64,000 nucleotides of DNA, taken from the NCBI GenBank assembly GCA_963709555.1, contig CAVPWR010000008.1, positions 868,001 through 932,000 of the forward strand. The letters are read 5' to 3'. A program made the translations under genes and the position numbers. The notes beneath the pieces are model-generated. The model had not been told where the DNA came from. It searched no databases and saw only the letters and a program-made list of their open reading frames with translations. Positions 8,608 through 17,959 of the stretch are shown in pieces. The first letter of the stretch is position 1; every line of letters begins with the position of its first letter. The stretch comes from Sulfurisoma sp963709555. GTDB lineage: Bacteria; Pseudomonadota; Gammaproteobacteria; Burkholderiales; Rhodocyclaceae.

Positions 8608-9000
8608 ATGCCTGGACTGGCCAAGCAAAGACCCAAGTTTCTCAACCTCTTCGCGATCCGCCTGCCATTGGCCGGTTACGCCTCCATCTTCCATCGTGTC
8701 AGCGGCATCGGGCTGTTCCTGATGCTGCCACTCCTGATCTGGCTGCTCGACAAGTCGCTGTCCACGCCCGAGGCCTACGCGCAGTTCAAGGTGGTGTTCG
8801 ACTGCATGCTGGTCAAACTGGTCCTGCTCGGACTGCTGTGGGCCTTCCTGCATCACTTCTGCATGGGCATCCGCATCCTGCTGCTCGACGTCCATGTCGG
8901 CATCGACAAGGAGTCGGCCCACAAGTCCTCGATCGCCGTGATGGTCGTGAGCCTGACGCTCACCGCCATCCTCGGCGGCAAGTTGCTGGGGATCTTCTGA
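8608..9000 (+). CDS. sdhC: Succinate dehydrogenase cytochrome b556 subunit
   Basis: This 130-residue membrane anchor has three predicted transmembrane segments (about 30-52, 68-90 and 108-128). The motif FHRVSGIGLF holds the conserved Ser/Arg region of the quinone site and HHFCMGIRILLLD carries the heme-ligand histidine region. Together with SdhD it anchors SdhAB, binds heme b and reduces ubiquinone. A GGAGG site precedes the ATG. The TGA stop overlaps the sdhD ATG (TGATG). Confidence 0.95.
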   Translation: MPGLAKQRPKFLNLFAIRLPLAGYASIFHRVSGIGLFLMLPLLIWLLDKSLSTPEAYAQFKVVFDCMLVKLVLLGLLWAFLHHFCMGIRILLLDVHVGIDKESAHKSSIAVMVVSLTLTAILGGKLLGIF

Positions 9001-9350
9001 TGAGCCACTTCAACCGCATCGTCATCGGTGCCCATTACGGGCTCAAGGACTGGCTGGTCCAGCGCATCACCGCCATCGTGATGGCGCTGTACTCGCTGTT
9101 CATGGCAGCCGCGCTGCTCGCGGGGATCAATGGTCACGACGGCTGGCGTGCGCTGATGGCGCACGGCTTTGTCCGCTTCTTCACCTTCCTGTTCATCATC
9201 AGCCTGTGCTGGCACGCCTGGATCGGCGTGCGCGACATCTGGATGGACTACGTCAAGCCGGCCGGCATTCGCCTGACGCTGCACAGCCTGACGGCCATCG
9301 CCCTGATCGGCTACGCCGGCTGGGCCATCCAAGTGATCTGGAGGCTGTGA
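9000..9350 (+). CDS. sdhD: Succinate dehydrogenase membrane anchor subunit
   Basis: This 116-residue hydrophobic protein has three predicted helices (about 20-42, 53-75 and 90-112). LCWHAWIGVRDIWMDYV carries the conserved heme-ligand His and the downstream Asp/Tyr pair involved in quinone binding. Its ATG shares bases with the sdhC stop and it ends one base before the sdhA ATG, so the sdhCDA segment is tightly coupled. Confidence 0.95.
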   Translation: MSHFNRIVIGAHYGLKDWLVQRITAIVMALYSLFMAAALLAGINGHDGWRALMAHGFVRFFTFLFIISLCWHAWIGVRDIWMDYVKPAGIRLTLHSLTAIALIGYAGWAIQVIWRL

Positions 9351-9351
9351 G

Positions 9352-11153
9352 ATGAGCATTACCGTTCGCAAATTCGACGCGGTCATCGTCGGCGCCGGCG
9401 GTGCCGGCCTGCGTGCCGCCATCCAACTGTCCGAGTCAGGCTACAAGACCGCCGTGCTGACCAAGGTCTTCCCGACCCGCTCGCACACCGTAGCGGCGCA
9501 GGGCGGGGTGGCGGCCAGCCTCGGCAACTCGGAAGAGGACCACTGGCACTGGCACATGTACGACACCGTCAAGGGCTCCGACTGGCTCGGCGACCAGGAC
9601 GCCATCGAGTTCATGTGCAAGAAGGCCAACGAGTGCGTGATCGAACTCGAGCACTACGGCATGCCCTTCGACCGCACCGACGCCGGCAAGATCTACCAGC
9701 GCCCCTTCGGCGGCCACATGTCGAACTTCGGCGAGAAGCCGGTGCGCCGTTCCTGCGCCGCGGCCGACCGCACCGGCCACGCCATGCTGCACGCGATGTA
9801 CCAGCGCAACCTGAAGGTCAACACCCAGTTCTTCGTCGAGTGGATGGCGCTGGACCTGGTCCGCGATGCCGAGGGCGAAGTCCTCGGCGTCACCGCCATG
9901 GACATGGAGACCGGCGAGATCGTCGTCTTCCACGCCAAGGCCACCATCTTCGCCACCGGCGGTTCCGGCCGCATCTACTACAGTTCCACCAACGCCTTCA
10001 TCAACACCGGCGACGGCCTCGGCATGGCGGCGCGCGCCGGCATCCCGCTGGAGGACATGGAGTTCTGGCAGTTCCACCCGACGGGCGTGGCCGGTGCCGG
10101 CGTGCTCATCACCGAGGGCGTGCGCGGCGAGGGCGGCATCCTGCGCAATGCCGCAGGCGAGCGCTTCATGGAGCGCTACGCCCCCAACGCCAAGGATCTG
10201 GCTTCGCGCGACGTCGTTTCCCGCGCCATGACGACCGAGATCAACGAGGGCCGCGGCTGCGGGCCGAACAAGGACTTCGTGCTGCTCGACATCACCCACC
10301 TCGACCCGGCCACCATCATGAAGCGGCTGCCGGGCATCCGCGAGATCGCCATCCAGTTCGCCGGCGTCGATTGCATCAAGGAACCGATCCCGGTGGTGCC
10401 GACCTGCCACTACCAGATGGGCGGCATCCCGACCAACTACAACGGCCAGGTCGTGGTGCCGGGCAAGCGCAGCCAGAACGAGATCGTCCCCGGCTTCTAC
10501 GCCGCCGGCGAGTGCGCCTGCGCCTCGGTGCATGGCGCCAACCGCCTCGGCACCAATTCGCTGCTCGACCTGCTGGTGTTCGGCAAGTCCGCCGGCGAGA
10601 CCGCGGTGGAAACCCTCAAGCAGTCGCCGAAGGCGCACAAGGAACTGCCGCAGTCCGAGATCGACCGCGCGCTGGCCCGCGTCAATCGCCTCGACACCCA
10701 GACCGGCGGCGCCAACGTGCATGAGACGCGGCTGGACATGCAGCGCACTATGCAGAAACACGCCGGCGTGTTCCGTTTCGCCGACCTGCTGCAACAGGGG
10801 GTCGAGAAGATCAAGCAGGTCGAGCAGCAGGTGCGCCAGACCGGGATCAAGGACAAGTCCAAGGTCTTCAACACCGCGCGCATCGAGGCGCTGGAGCTGG
10901 AAAACCTGATCGAGGTCGCGGTCGTCCACCATGGTCTCGGCCGAGGCGCGCAAGGAATAGCCGCGGTGCCCACGTCCGCAACGACTGTGCCGATTCGGCG
11001 GAATTCCCCGACGGTCGCGACGACCGGAACTGGCTCAAGCACAGCCTCTGGTACAAGGACACAGATGGAACGGGGAGCCGCCTCGACTACAAGTCGGTGA
11101 AGCTCACTCCGCTGACCGTCGAAACCATCGCGCTCAAGAAGCGCGCCTATTGA
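9352..11153 (+). CDS. sdhA: Succinate dehydrogenase flavoprotein subunit (two frameshifts near the 3' end)
   Basis: SdhA oxidises succinate to fumarate with covalently bound FAD. The dinucleotide fold is VGAGGAGLRAAIQLSESG, the FAD-linked His lies in RSHTVAAQGG, and HPTG plus the C-terminal capping helices are intact. After ALELENLIEVA the frame is broken by an extra C near 10926-10927 and an extra T near 10958. Skipping them recovers TMVSAEARKE, then SRGAHVRNDCADSAEFPDGRDD and the family ending LKKRAY, stopping at 11153 with 599 residues. As read literally, the protein would end at 11100 with a nonsense tail. These are probably sequence errors. Confidence 0.93.
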
Positions 11154-11164
11154 GAGAGCGACCG

Positions 11165-11890
11165 ATGACCACGACGGCGACGCGCACCCTCCAGTTCAAG
11201 ATATACCGCTACGATCCGGACAAGGATCAGAAGCCGTACATGCAGGACATCTCGGTCGAGGTGGACAGCACCGACCGCAAGCTGCTCGATGCCCTGGTCA
11301 AGCTCAAGGCGGTGGACGACGCCATCTCCTTCCGCCGCTCCTGCCGCGAGGGCGTCTGCGGTTCCGACGCGCTCAACATCAACGGCAAGAACGGACTGGC
11401 CTGCCTCACCGACCTCAACAGCTTCCCTGCGGGCAAGCCCATCGTGCTGCGGCCCTTGCCGGGTCTTCCGGTGATCCGCGACCTGATCGTGGACATGACG
11501 CAGTTCTTCAAGCAATACCACTCGATCAAGCCCTACCTCATCAACAACGATCCGCCGCCCGAGCGCGAGCGCCTGCAGAGCCCGGAGGACCGCGAGGAAC
11601 TCGACGGCCTCTACGAGTGCATCCTCTGCGCCTGCTGCTCGACCTCCTGCCCATCGTTCTGGTGGAACCCGGACAAGTTCGTCGGCCCGGCCGGCCTGCT
11701 CGCCGCCTACCGCTTCATCGCCGACACGCGCGACCAGGCCACCAGCGAGCGCCTCGACAACCTCGAAGACCCCTACCGCCTGTTCCGCTGCCACACCATC
11801 ATGAATTGCGTTGATGTCTGTCCGAAGGGCCTGAACCCGACCCTGGCGATCGGCAAGATCAAGGCGATGATGGTCAAGCGGGCGATCTAG
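11165..11890 (+). CDS. sdhB: Succinate dehydrogenase iron-sulfur subunit
   Basis: This 241-residue subunit passes electrons from FAD to quinone through three clusters. [2Fe-2S] ligands are in SCREGVCGSDALNINGKNGL with a following Cys, [4Fe-4S] ligands in CILCACCSTSCPS, and [3Fe-4S] ligands in CHTIMNCVDVCPKGLNP. The ATG at 11165 (MTTTATRTLQFKIYRYDP) is chosen over an alternative 15 bases upstream because AGAGAGCGACC lies directly before it. It is separated from sdhE by a 329-base gap filled by inverted repeats. Confidence 0.96.
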   Translation: MTTTATRTLQFKIYRYDPDKDQKPYMQDISVEVDSTDRKLLDALVKLKAVDDAISFRRSCREGVCGSDALNINGKNGLACLTDLNSFPAGKPIVLRPLPGLPVIRDLIVDMTQFFKQYHSIKPYLINNDPPPERERLQSPEDREELDGLYECILCACCSTSCPSFWWNPDKFVGPAGLLAAYRFIADTRDQATSERLDNLEDPYRLFRCHTIMNCVDVCPKGLNPTLAIGKIKAMMVKRAI

Positions 11891-11924
11891 GATGAAGTCT
11901 TCCCCGGCATTGATGTTGGTGCGC

Positions 11925-12178
11925 GATCGGGACGGTGGGGTGCTCTGCTCCGCTCATGTCCTCCGGCGTCGGCCTTCGGCCGCCACCTCCTCCTTTACTT
12001 CGCTGCGCAGAGCACCCCACCGTCCCGATCAGCCGGCGCCGTGGGTGTTTGGCGGTCAAGCAGTGCAGGCGTGTTCCGCCAAGGGCGGGGGGTGGCCGTC
12101 ACAGCGAAGTAAAGGGGGAGGGCCGGGCGCAGCCCGGCCCGGAGGACATGAGCAGCGACGGCTACCCCACGCCCTTGG
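11925..12178. repeat. Head-to-head pair of large inverted-repeat elements (family C) between sdhB and sdhE
   Basis: Element 1 spans 11925-12030 with perfect 24-base outer arms (11925-11948 and 12007-12030). Element 2 spans 12079-12178 with 22-base outer arms that agree at 20 positions. Inside each is a shared core in opposite orientation: CAGCGAAGTAAAGG-GGAGG, a private GC hairpin, then CCGGAGGACATGAGC (cores at 11951-12005 minus and 12102-12156 plus). Element 2's inner hairpin has arms GGGCCGGGC/GCCCGGCCC (12120-12140). The arrangement looks like a REPIN or other structured mobile repeat. The intervening 12031-12078 holds nothing else I recognise. Confidence 0.9.
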
Positions 12179-12219
12179 TGCACGCGGACATCGAGCGTCG
12201 CGGGCATGGGTCAACTGAC

Positions 12220-12501
12220 ATGGAAGAACAAAGGCGCGTTCGCATCGAGAGGTTGCGCTGGCACTGCCGGCGGGCCCTGCTGGAACTCGATATCGTTTTC
12301 CAGCGCTTCTGGGGCGAGGTCGGTGACGATCTCGACGATACGACGTTAGACTTGCTGGAACCCTTGCTGGCGGAAGAAGACCACGACCTGTGGGAACTTG
12401 TGAGCGGGCGCAGGCAGAGCGAAGACCCGGCGCAGCAACGCTTGCTGGAGCGGCTGCAGGCAACGCGTAAAATTGACATTTTTGCATCAGAGAGGTACTG
12501 A
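12220..12501 (+). CDS. sdhE: FAD assembly factor SdhE
   Basis: This 93-residue helical protein helps attach FAD covalently to SdhA. The family core begins RIERLRWHCRR and continues with LELDIVFQRF and EEDHDLWELVSGR. The usual RGxxE motif reads RALLE here: the Gly known to be important in E. coli is Ala (GCC for GGC). I placed the start at ATG 12220 by family length, but no ribosome-binding site is visible there. An in-frame ATG at 12148, inside the upstream repeat and preceded by GGAGG, would add 24 residues. The gene overlaps nothing and is followed one base later by gltA. Confidence 0.85.
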   Translation: MEEQRRVRIERLRWHCRRALLELDIVFQRFWGEVGDDLDDTTLDLLEPLLAEEDHDLWELVSGRRQSEDPAQQRLLERLQATRKIDIFASERY

Positions 12502-12502
12502 C

Positions 12503-13798
12503 ATGAGCACACCACGCATCGCAACCCTGACCCTCGACGGCAAGACCACTGAATTTCCTGTGATGGGCGGCAGCATCGGCCCGGACGTCGTCGACATCCG
12601 ATCGCTCTACGCCAAGACCGGCGCCTTCACCTTCGATCCGGGCTTCATGTCTACGGCGGCGTGCAAGTCCTCGATCACCTACATCGACGGCGACAAGGGC
12701 GAGTTGCTCTACCGCGGCTATGCCATCGAGGAACTGGCGGTGCATTGCGACTTCATGGAAGTCTGCTATCTGCTGAAGCACGGCGAACTGCCCAACCCGA
12801 AACAGAAGGAAGACTGGGTCAAGGACGTCAAGAACCACACCATGGTGCATGAGCAGATCACCCGCTTCATGCAGGGCTTCCGCCGCGACTCGCACCCGAT
12901 GGCGGTGCTGGTCGGCATGGTCGGCGCGCTGTCGGCCTTCTACCACGACTCCCTCGACATCAACAATCCCGAGCACCGCCTGACGGCGGCCGTGCGCCTG
13001 ATTGCCAAGATGCCGACCATCGTCGCCATGGCTTACAAGTACTCGATCGGCCAGCCGACCATGTACCCGAGCAACAAGCTCGATTACAGCTCGAACTTCA
13101 TGTACATGATGTTCGCCAATCCCTGCGACGAGTATGTGCCCAACCCGGTGCTGGCGCGGGCCCTCGACCGCATCCTGATCCTCCACGCCGACCACGAGCA
13201 GAACGCCTCGACCTCGACGGTGCGCCTGGCCGGATCCTCCGGCGCCAACCCCTTCGCCTGCATCGCGGCCGGCATCGCCTGCCTCTGGGGCCCGGCCCAC
13301 GGCGGCGCCAACGAGGCCTGCCTGAAGATGCTGGAAGAGATCGGCGACGTTTCGCGCGTGCCCGAGTACATCAAGCGCGCCAAGGACAAGAACGACTCCT
13401 TCAAGCTGATGGGCTTCGGCCACCGCGTGTACAAGAACTTCGATCCGCGCGCCAAGCTGATGCGCGAGACCTGCCACGAGGTGCTCAACGAACTCGGCCT
13501 CCACGATGACCCGCTGTTCAAGCTGGCCCTCGAACTGGAACGCATCGCCCTCGAGGACGAGTACTTCATCGAGAAGAAGCTTTATCCGAACGTCAACTTC
13601 TACTCCGGCATCGTGCAGAAGGCGCTGGGCATCCCGACGCAGCTGTTCACCGGCATCTTCGCCATGGCCCGCACCATCGGCTGGATCGCGCAGTGGCACG
13701 AGATGATCGGCGATCCCGACCAGAAGATCGGCCGGCCGCGCCAGCTCTACACCGGTGCCGCGCGTCGCAGCGTGCCGGCGATGGATCAGCGCAAGTAA
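12503..13798 (+). CDS. gltA: Citrate synthase (type II)
   Basis: This 431-residue enzyme condenses acetyl-CoA and oxaloacetate. Catalytic histidines are in GPAHGGANEACL and GFGHRVYKNFDPRA, and the catalytic Asp region is KLYPNVNFYSGI followed by RPRQLYTG. Length and the N-terminal beta domain (DGKTTEFPVM) fit the hexameric NADH-sensitive proteobacterial type. The start is ATG 12503 after GAGAGGTACTG. A strong intrinsic terminator follows within 16 bases, so odhA probably depends on its own promoter or on readthrough. Confidence 0.97.
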   Translation: MSTPRIATLTLDGKTTEFPVMGGSIGPDVVDIRSLYAKTGAFTFDPGFMSTAACKSSITYIDGDKGELLYRGYAIEELAVHCDFMEVCYLLKHGELPNPKQKEDWVKDVKNHTMVHEQITRFMQGFRRDSHPMAVLVGMVGALSAFYHDSLDINNPEHRLTAAVRLIAKMPTIVAMAYKYSIGQPTMYPSNKLDYSSNFMYMMFANPCDEYVPNPVLARALDRILILHADHEQNASTSTVRLAGSSGANPFACIAAGIACLWGPAHGGANEACLKMLEEIGDVSRVPEYIKRAKDKNDSFKLMGFGHRVYKNFDPRAKLMRETCHEVLNELGLHDDPLFKLALELERIALEDEYFIEKKLYPNVNFYSGIVQKALGIPTQLFTGIFAMARTIGWIAQWHEMIGDPDQKIGRPRQLYTGAARRSVPAMDQRK

Positions 13799-13813
13799 CC
13801 GCAAGCGTGGAGG

Positions 13814-13838
13814 GGGCGGCGCGACCGCCCTTTTTTTT
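13814..13838 (+). terminator. Intrinsic terminator after gltA
   Basis: Stem GGGCGG (13814-13819) and CCGCCC (13825-13830) with loop CGCGA is followed by eight T residues (13831-13838). It divides sdhCDAB-sdhE-gltA from odhAB-lpd. Confidence 0.9.
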
Positions 13839-13866
13839 CTCCTCACCCATTAGTAAAGGTGATGGC

Positions 13867-16692
13867 ATGATGAAAGAAACGTTGTCGACGTCCTATCTCT
13901 TCGGTAGCAACGCCCCCTTCATCGAGGAGTTGTACGAGAAGTACCTGGAGAATCCCGGCGCCGTCGAGCCCGCCTGGCGCGACTACTTCGACAAGCTGGC
14001 CAACCTGCCGGGTGCCGGTGCCTATCTCGGTCGCGACGTCGCCCACGCGCCGGTCATCGCCTCCTTCGCCCAGCGCGCGAAGGAGGGCTGCCTGCGCATT
14101 GCGCGGGAGGCGCATGGCGGCGAGAAGCAGACCAAGGTGCTGCAGCTCATCAATGCCTATCGTTTCCTCGGCAACCGCTGGGCCCAGCTCGATCCGCTGA
14201 AGCGCCAGGAGCGGCCGGAAGTGGCCGAACTCGATCCGTCGTATTACGGGTTTACGGAAGCGGATCTGTCGACCGCGTTCTCGACCGGCTCCTTCGACAT
14301 GGGCGTCGAGCAGGCCACGCTGCGCGAGATACTCGAGATGCTGCGGCTGCGCTACTGCGGCCACATCGGCGCCGAGTACATGTACATCGCCGACGTCGCG
14401 CAGAAGCGCTGGATCCAGTCGCGCTATGAGCAGCCGCGCGCCGTTCCCCGCTATACGCCCGAAGAGAAGAAGCGTTTCCTCGCCTGCGTCACGGCGGCCG
14501 AGACGCTCGAGCGTTACCTGCATACCCGCTACGTCGGCCAGAAGCGCTTCTCGCTCGAGGGCGGCGAGTCGATGATCCTGTCGATGGACCAGCTGATACG
14601 CGTTGCCGGAATGCACGGCGTCAAGGAAATCGTCATCGGCATGGCCCATCGCGGCCGTCTCAACGTGCTGGTCAATACCCTGGGCAAGCAGCCCGGCATG
14701 CTCTTCGCCGAATTCGAAGGCAAGAAGGCCGCGACCCTGGCGGCGGGCGACGTCAAGTACCACATGGGCTATTCGTCCGATGTCGCCAGCCCCGGCGGTC
14801 CGGTGCACCTGACCCTGGCCTTCAACCCCTCGCATCTCGAAATCGTCAATCCCGTGGTCGAGGGCTCGGTCTATGCCCGCCAGGTCAAGCGCGGCGAGGC
14901 CGGCAAGAAGGAAGTGCTGCCGGTGCTGATCCACGGCGACGCCGCCGTGGCCGGGCAGGGCGTGAATCAGGAAATGCTCAACTTCTCGCAGACCCGCGGC
15001 TACGGCACCGGCGGCACGGTGCACATCGTGGTGAACAACCAGATCGGCTTCACCACTTCCGACCCGCGCGACCTGCGCTCCTCGCTCTACTGCACCGACA
15101 TCTTCAAGATGGTCGAGGCGCCGATCTTCCACGTCAATGGCGACGATCCCGAGGCGGTGGCCTTCGTCACCCAGCTCGCCCTCGAGTTCCGCCAGGAGTT
15201 CAGGAAGGACGTGGTGGTCGACATCGTCTGCTTCCGCAAGCTCGGCCACAACGAGGCGGACGAGCCGATGGTGACCCAGCCGCTGATGTACAAGAAGGTC
15301 AATGCCCATCCCGGCACGCGCAAGCTCTACGCCGAGCGCCTGATCGGCCAGGGCGTGATCCAGGGTGGCGAAGAAGAGCAGATGATCAGGGATTACCGCG
15401 CCGCGCTCGACGCGGGCCGCCACCTGGTCGATCCGGTGATCACCGACTACAAGAGCAAGCTCGCCATCGACTGGACGCCGCACATCAACGCCGTCTACAC
15501 GGAAAAGTGCGACACCACGGTGCCGCAGAAGGAACTGGTGCGGCTGGCCGAGCGGCTCACCGCCATTCCCGCCAATTTCACCCTGCACCCGCGCGTGCAG
15601 AAGATCATCGACGACCGCAAGCTGATGGGGGCGGGCAAGCTGCCGGTGGACTGGGGCATGGGCGAGAACCTCGCCTACGCCACGCTGCTCGCCGCCGGCT
15701 ACGACATCCGGATCTCGGGCGAGGACGTCGGCCGCGGCACCTTCTTCCATCGCCACGCCGCCCTCCACGACCAGGACCGCGAGAAATGGGACGAGGGCAC
15801 TTTCTGGCCGCTCAAGAGCATCGCCGAGAAGCAGGGCACGCTGCAGTGCTTCGACTCGGTGCTGTCGGAAGAGGCCGTGCTCGGCTTCGAATACGGCTAC
15901 GCCACCGCCGCGCCCAACGAACTGGTGATCTGGGAGGCGCAATTCGGCGACTTCGCCAACGGCGCCCAGGTCGTCATCGACCAGTTCCTTGCCGCCGGCG
16001 AAGCCAAGTGGGGCCGCTCCTGCGGCCTGGTGATGCTGCTGCCGCACGGCTACGAAGGCCAGGGCCCCGAGCACTCGTCAGCGCGACTGGAACGCTACAT
16101 GCAGCTCTCGGCCGGCTTCAACTGGGAAGTCTGCTACCCGTCCTCCGCTGCCCAGATCTTCCACCTGCTGCGGCGGCAGATGCTGCGCGCGCAAAGGAAG
16201 CCGCTGGTGGTGATGACGCCCAAGTCGCTGCTGCGCAACAAGGACGCCACAGCCTCGCTCAAGGAGCTCGCCAGCGGCACCTTCCAGACGGTGATCGGCG
16301 AAGTCGAGGAGCTCGAGGCGAAGAAGGTCAAGCGCGTCGTCGCCTGCGCCGGCAAGATCTACTTCGAACTGGCCGCCGCGCGCCGCGAGCGCAAGGTCGA
16401 CAACGTCGCGCTGCTGCGCATCGAGCAGCTTTACCCCTTCGACGACCGCCGCTTCGTCGAGGAAGTGAAACGATTCCCCAACGCCAGGGAAGTCGTCTGG
16501 TGCCAGGAGGAACCCGAGAACCAGGGGGCGTGGTACGCCAAGCACCATCGCCTTACCGCCTCGCTGCAGAAGGGCCAGACCCTGACGGTGGTGGCGCGGC
16601 CGGCCTGTGCTTCGCCGGCGTCGGGCTATGCCGCGCGGCATGCGCAGGAACAGAAGGACGTCGTCGAGCGCGCCCTCGGAATTCAAGAATAA
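13867..16692 (+). CDS. odhA: 2-oxoglutarate dehydrogenase E1 component
   Basis: SucA-type E1 (941 residues) decarboxylates 2-oxoglutarate on thiamine diphosphate and transfers the succinyl group to the E2 lipoyl arm. The N-terminal peripheral-binding segment SYLFGSNAPFIEELYEKYLENP, MAHRGRLNVLVN, the ThDP-binding IHGDAAVAGQGVNQE, and ALLRIEQLYPF near the C-terminus are intact. Two adjacent ATGs (13867 and 13870) are possible starts. It follows the gltA terminator and is 15 bases from odhB. Confidence 0.97.
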   Translation: MMKETLSTSYLFGSNAPFIEELYEKYLENPGAVEPAWRDYFDKLANLPGAGAYLGRDVAHAPVIASFAQRAKEGCLRIAREAHGGEKQTKVLQLINAYRFLGNRWAQLDPLKRQERPEVAELDPSYYGFTEADLSTAFSTGSFDMGVEQATLREILEMLRLRYCGHIGAEYMYIADVAQKRWIQSRYEQPRAVPRYTPEEKKRFLACVTAAETLERYLHTRYVGQKRFSLEGGESMILSMDQLIRVAGMHGVKEIVIGMAHRGRLNVLVNTLGKQPGMLFAEFEGKKAATLAAGDVKYHMGYSSDVASPGGPVHLTLAFNPSHLEIVNPVVEGSVYARQVKRGEAGKKEVLPVLIHGDAAVAGQGVNQEMLNFSQTRGYGTGGTVHIVVNNQIGFTTSDPRDLRSSLYCTDIFKMVEAPIFHVNGDDPEAVAFVTQLALEFRQEFRKDVVVDIVCFRKLGHNEADEPMVTQPLMYKKVNAHPGTRKLYAERLIGQGVIQGGEEEQMIRDYRAALDAGRHLVDPVITDYKSKLAIDWTPHINAVYTEKCDTTVPQKELVRLAERLTAIPANFTLHPRVQKIIDDRKLMGAGKLPVDWGMGENLAYATLLAAGYDIRISGEDVGRGTFFHRHAALHDQDREKWDEGTFWPLKSIAEKQGTLQCFDSVLSEEAVLGFEYGYATAAPNELVIWEAQFGDFANGAQVVIDQFLAAGEAKWGRSCGLVMLLPHGYEGQGPEHSSARLERYMQLSAGFNWEVCYPSSAAQIFHLLRRQMLRAQRKPLVVMTPKSLLRNKDATASLKELASGTFQTVIGEVEELEAKKVKRVVACAGKIYFELAAARRERKVDNVALLRIEQLYPFDDRRFVEEVKRFPNAREVVWCQEEPENQGAWYAKHHRLTASLQKGQTLTVVARPACASPASGYAARHAQEQKDVVERALGIQE

Positions 16693-16707
16693 ACGAACGG
16701 AGAGATC

Positions 16708-17946
16708 ATGATCATCGAAGTCAAAGTCCCCCAGCTGTCCGAGTCCGTCGCCGAAGCCACCCTGGTTTCCTGGCACAGGAACGAGGGCGACGCCGTCACC
16801 CGTGACGAGAACCTGATCGACATCGAGACCGACAAGGTCGTGCTCGAACTGCCGGCGCCCGATGGCGGCGTGCTGGTCAAGGTGCTCAAGGGCAACGGCG
16901 ATTCCGTCGTTGCCGGCGAGGTGATCGCGCAGATCGACACCGAAGCGAAAACATCGGCCGGTGCCGCCCCTGCGACAGCCAAGGCCGAGGCCAAGGTGTC
17001 GCCCGCGGCAGCCGCCGGTGCTCCGGCCGTGATGCCAGCCGCGCGCAAGGCCATGGCCGAAAAGGGCCTGCCGCACGGTTCGGTCGAAGGCAGCGGCCGC
17101 GGCGGCCGCGTGACCAAGGAAGATGTGCTCGGCACCGGTGCGCCCAGGGCCTCGGCTGCCACCGTCCCGCCAGCGCCGACTTTTGCTCCGGCTGCTCCGG
17201 CGCTTGCCCAGCCGCAGTCGGTCAGCGCCGATGCCATCGTTGGCGACCGCCCCGAGCAGCGCGTGCCGATGTCGCGGCTGCGCGCCCGCGTCGCCGAACG
17301 CCTGCTGCAGTCGCAGTCGCAGAACGCCATCCTCACCACCTTCAACGAGGTGAACATGGCGCCTGTGATGGACCTGCGCAAAAAATACCAGGACAAATTC
17401 GAGAAGGAATACGGTGTGCGCCTCGGCTTCATGTCCTTCTTCGTCAAGGCCGCCATCGCGGCGCTGAAAAAGTTCCCGGTGCTCAACGCCTCGGTGGACG
17501 GCAGCGACATCGTCTATCACGGCTACTTCGACATCGGCATCGCGGTGGGCTCGCCGCGCGGCCTCGTCGTGCCGATCCTGCGCGACGCCGACCAGATGTC
17601 GCTGGCGCAGATCGAAAAGAAGATCGCCGAGTTCGGCCAGAAGGCCAAGGACGGCAAGCTCTCGCTGGAGGAACTCACCGGCGGCACCTTCTCCATTTCC
17701 AACGGCGGCGTCTTCGGCTCGATGCTCAGCACCCCAATCATCAACCCGCCGCAGTCGGCCATCCTCGGCATCCATGCCACCAAGGACCGGCCGGTGGTCG
17801 AGAACGGCCAGATCGTCATCCGGCCCATCAACTACCTGGCCATGTCCTACGACCACCGCATCGTCGATGGGCGCGAGGCGGTGCTGGGGCTGGTGACGAT
17901 GAAAGAGGCGCTTGAAGATCCGGCGCGCCTGATCCTCGAGATCTGA
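16708..17946 (+). CDS. odhB: Dihydrolipoyl succinyltransferase (E2 of 2-oxoglutarate dehydrogenase)
   Basis: This 412-residue E2 has one lipoyl domain (about 1-77, lipoylated Lys in IETDKVVLE), an Ala/Pro linker, an E1/E3-binding domain (about 107-145, PAARKAMAEKGL), a second linker and the catalytic domain (about 180-412) with the active-site SYDHRIVDGREAV. A family A repeat lies in the second linker (17161-17184) and encodes VPPAPTF, a position well able to tolerate change. AACGGAGAG precedes the ATG. The gene belongs to the odhA-odhB-lpd operon. Confidence 0.97.
   Translation: MIIEVKVPQLSESVAEATLVSWHRNEGDAVTRDENLIDIETDKVVLELPAPDGGVLVKVLKGNGDSVVAGEVIAQIDTEAKTSAGAAPATAKAEAKVSPAAAAGAPAVMPAARKAMAEKGLPHGSVEGSGRGGRVTKEDVLGTGAPRASAATVPPAPTFAPAAPALAQPQSVSADAIVGDRPEQRVPMSRLRARVAERLLQSQSQNAILTTFNEVNMAPVMDLRKKYQDKFEKEYGVRLGFMSFFVKAAIAALKKFPVLNASVDGSDIVYHGYFDIGIAVGSPRGLVVPILRDADQMSLAQIEKKIAEFGQKAKDGKLSLEELTGGTFSISNGGVFGSMLSTPIINPPQSAILGIHATKDRPVVENGQIVIRPINYLAMSYDHRIVDGREAVLGLVTMKEALEDPARLILEI
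17161..17184 (+). repeat. Family A dispersed repeat inside odhB (sense)
   Basis: Exact CCAGCGCCGACTTTT core preceded by ACCGTCCCG; read in frame as VPPAPTF in the interdomain linker. Confidence 0.9.
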
Positions 17947-17959
17947 TCGGGAACAAATA

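Noticed and set aside
13843..16074. Leftward frame of 743 codons opposite odhA
   Set aside because: Antisense shadow of a fully conserved E1 gene; composition rich in His/Val/Asp with no recognisable domain.
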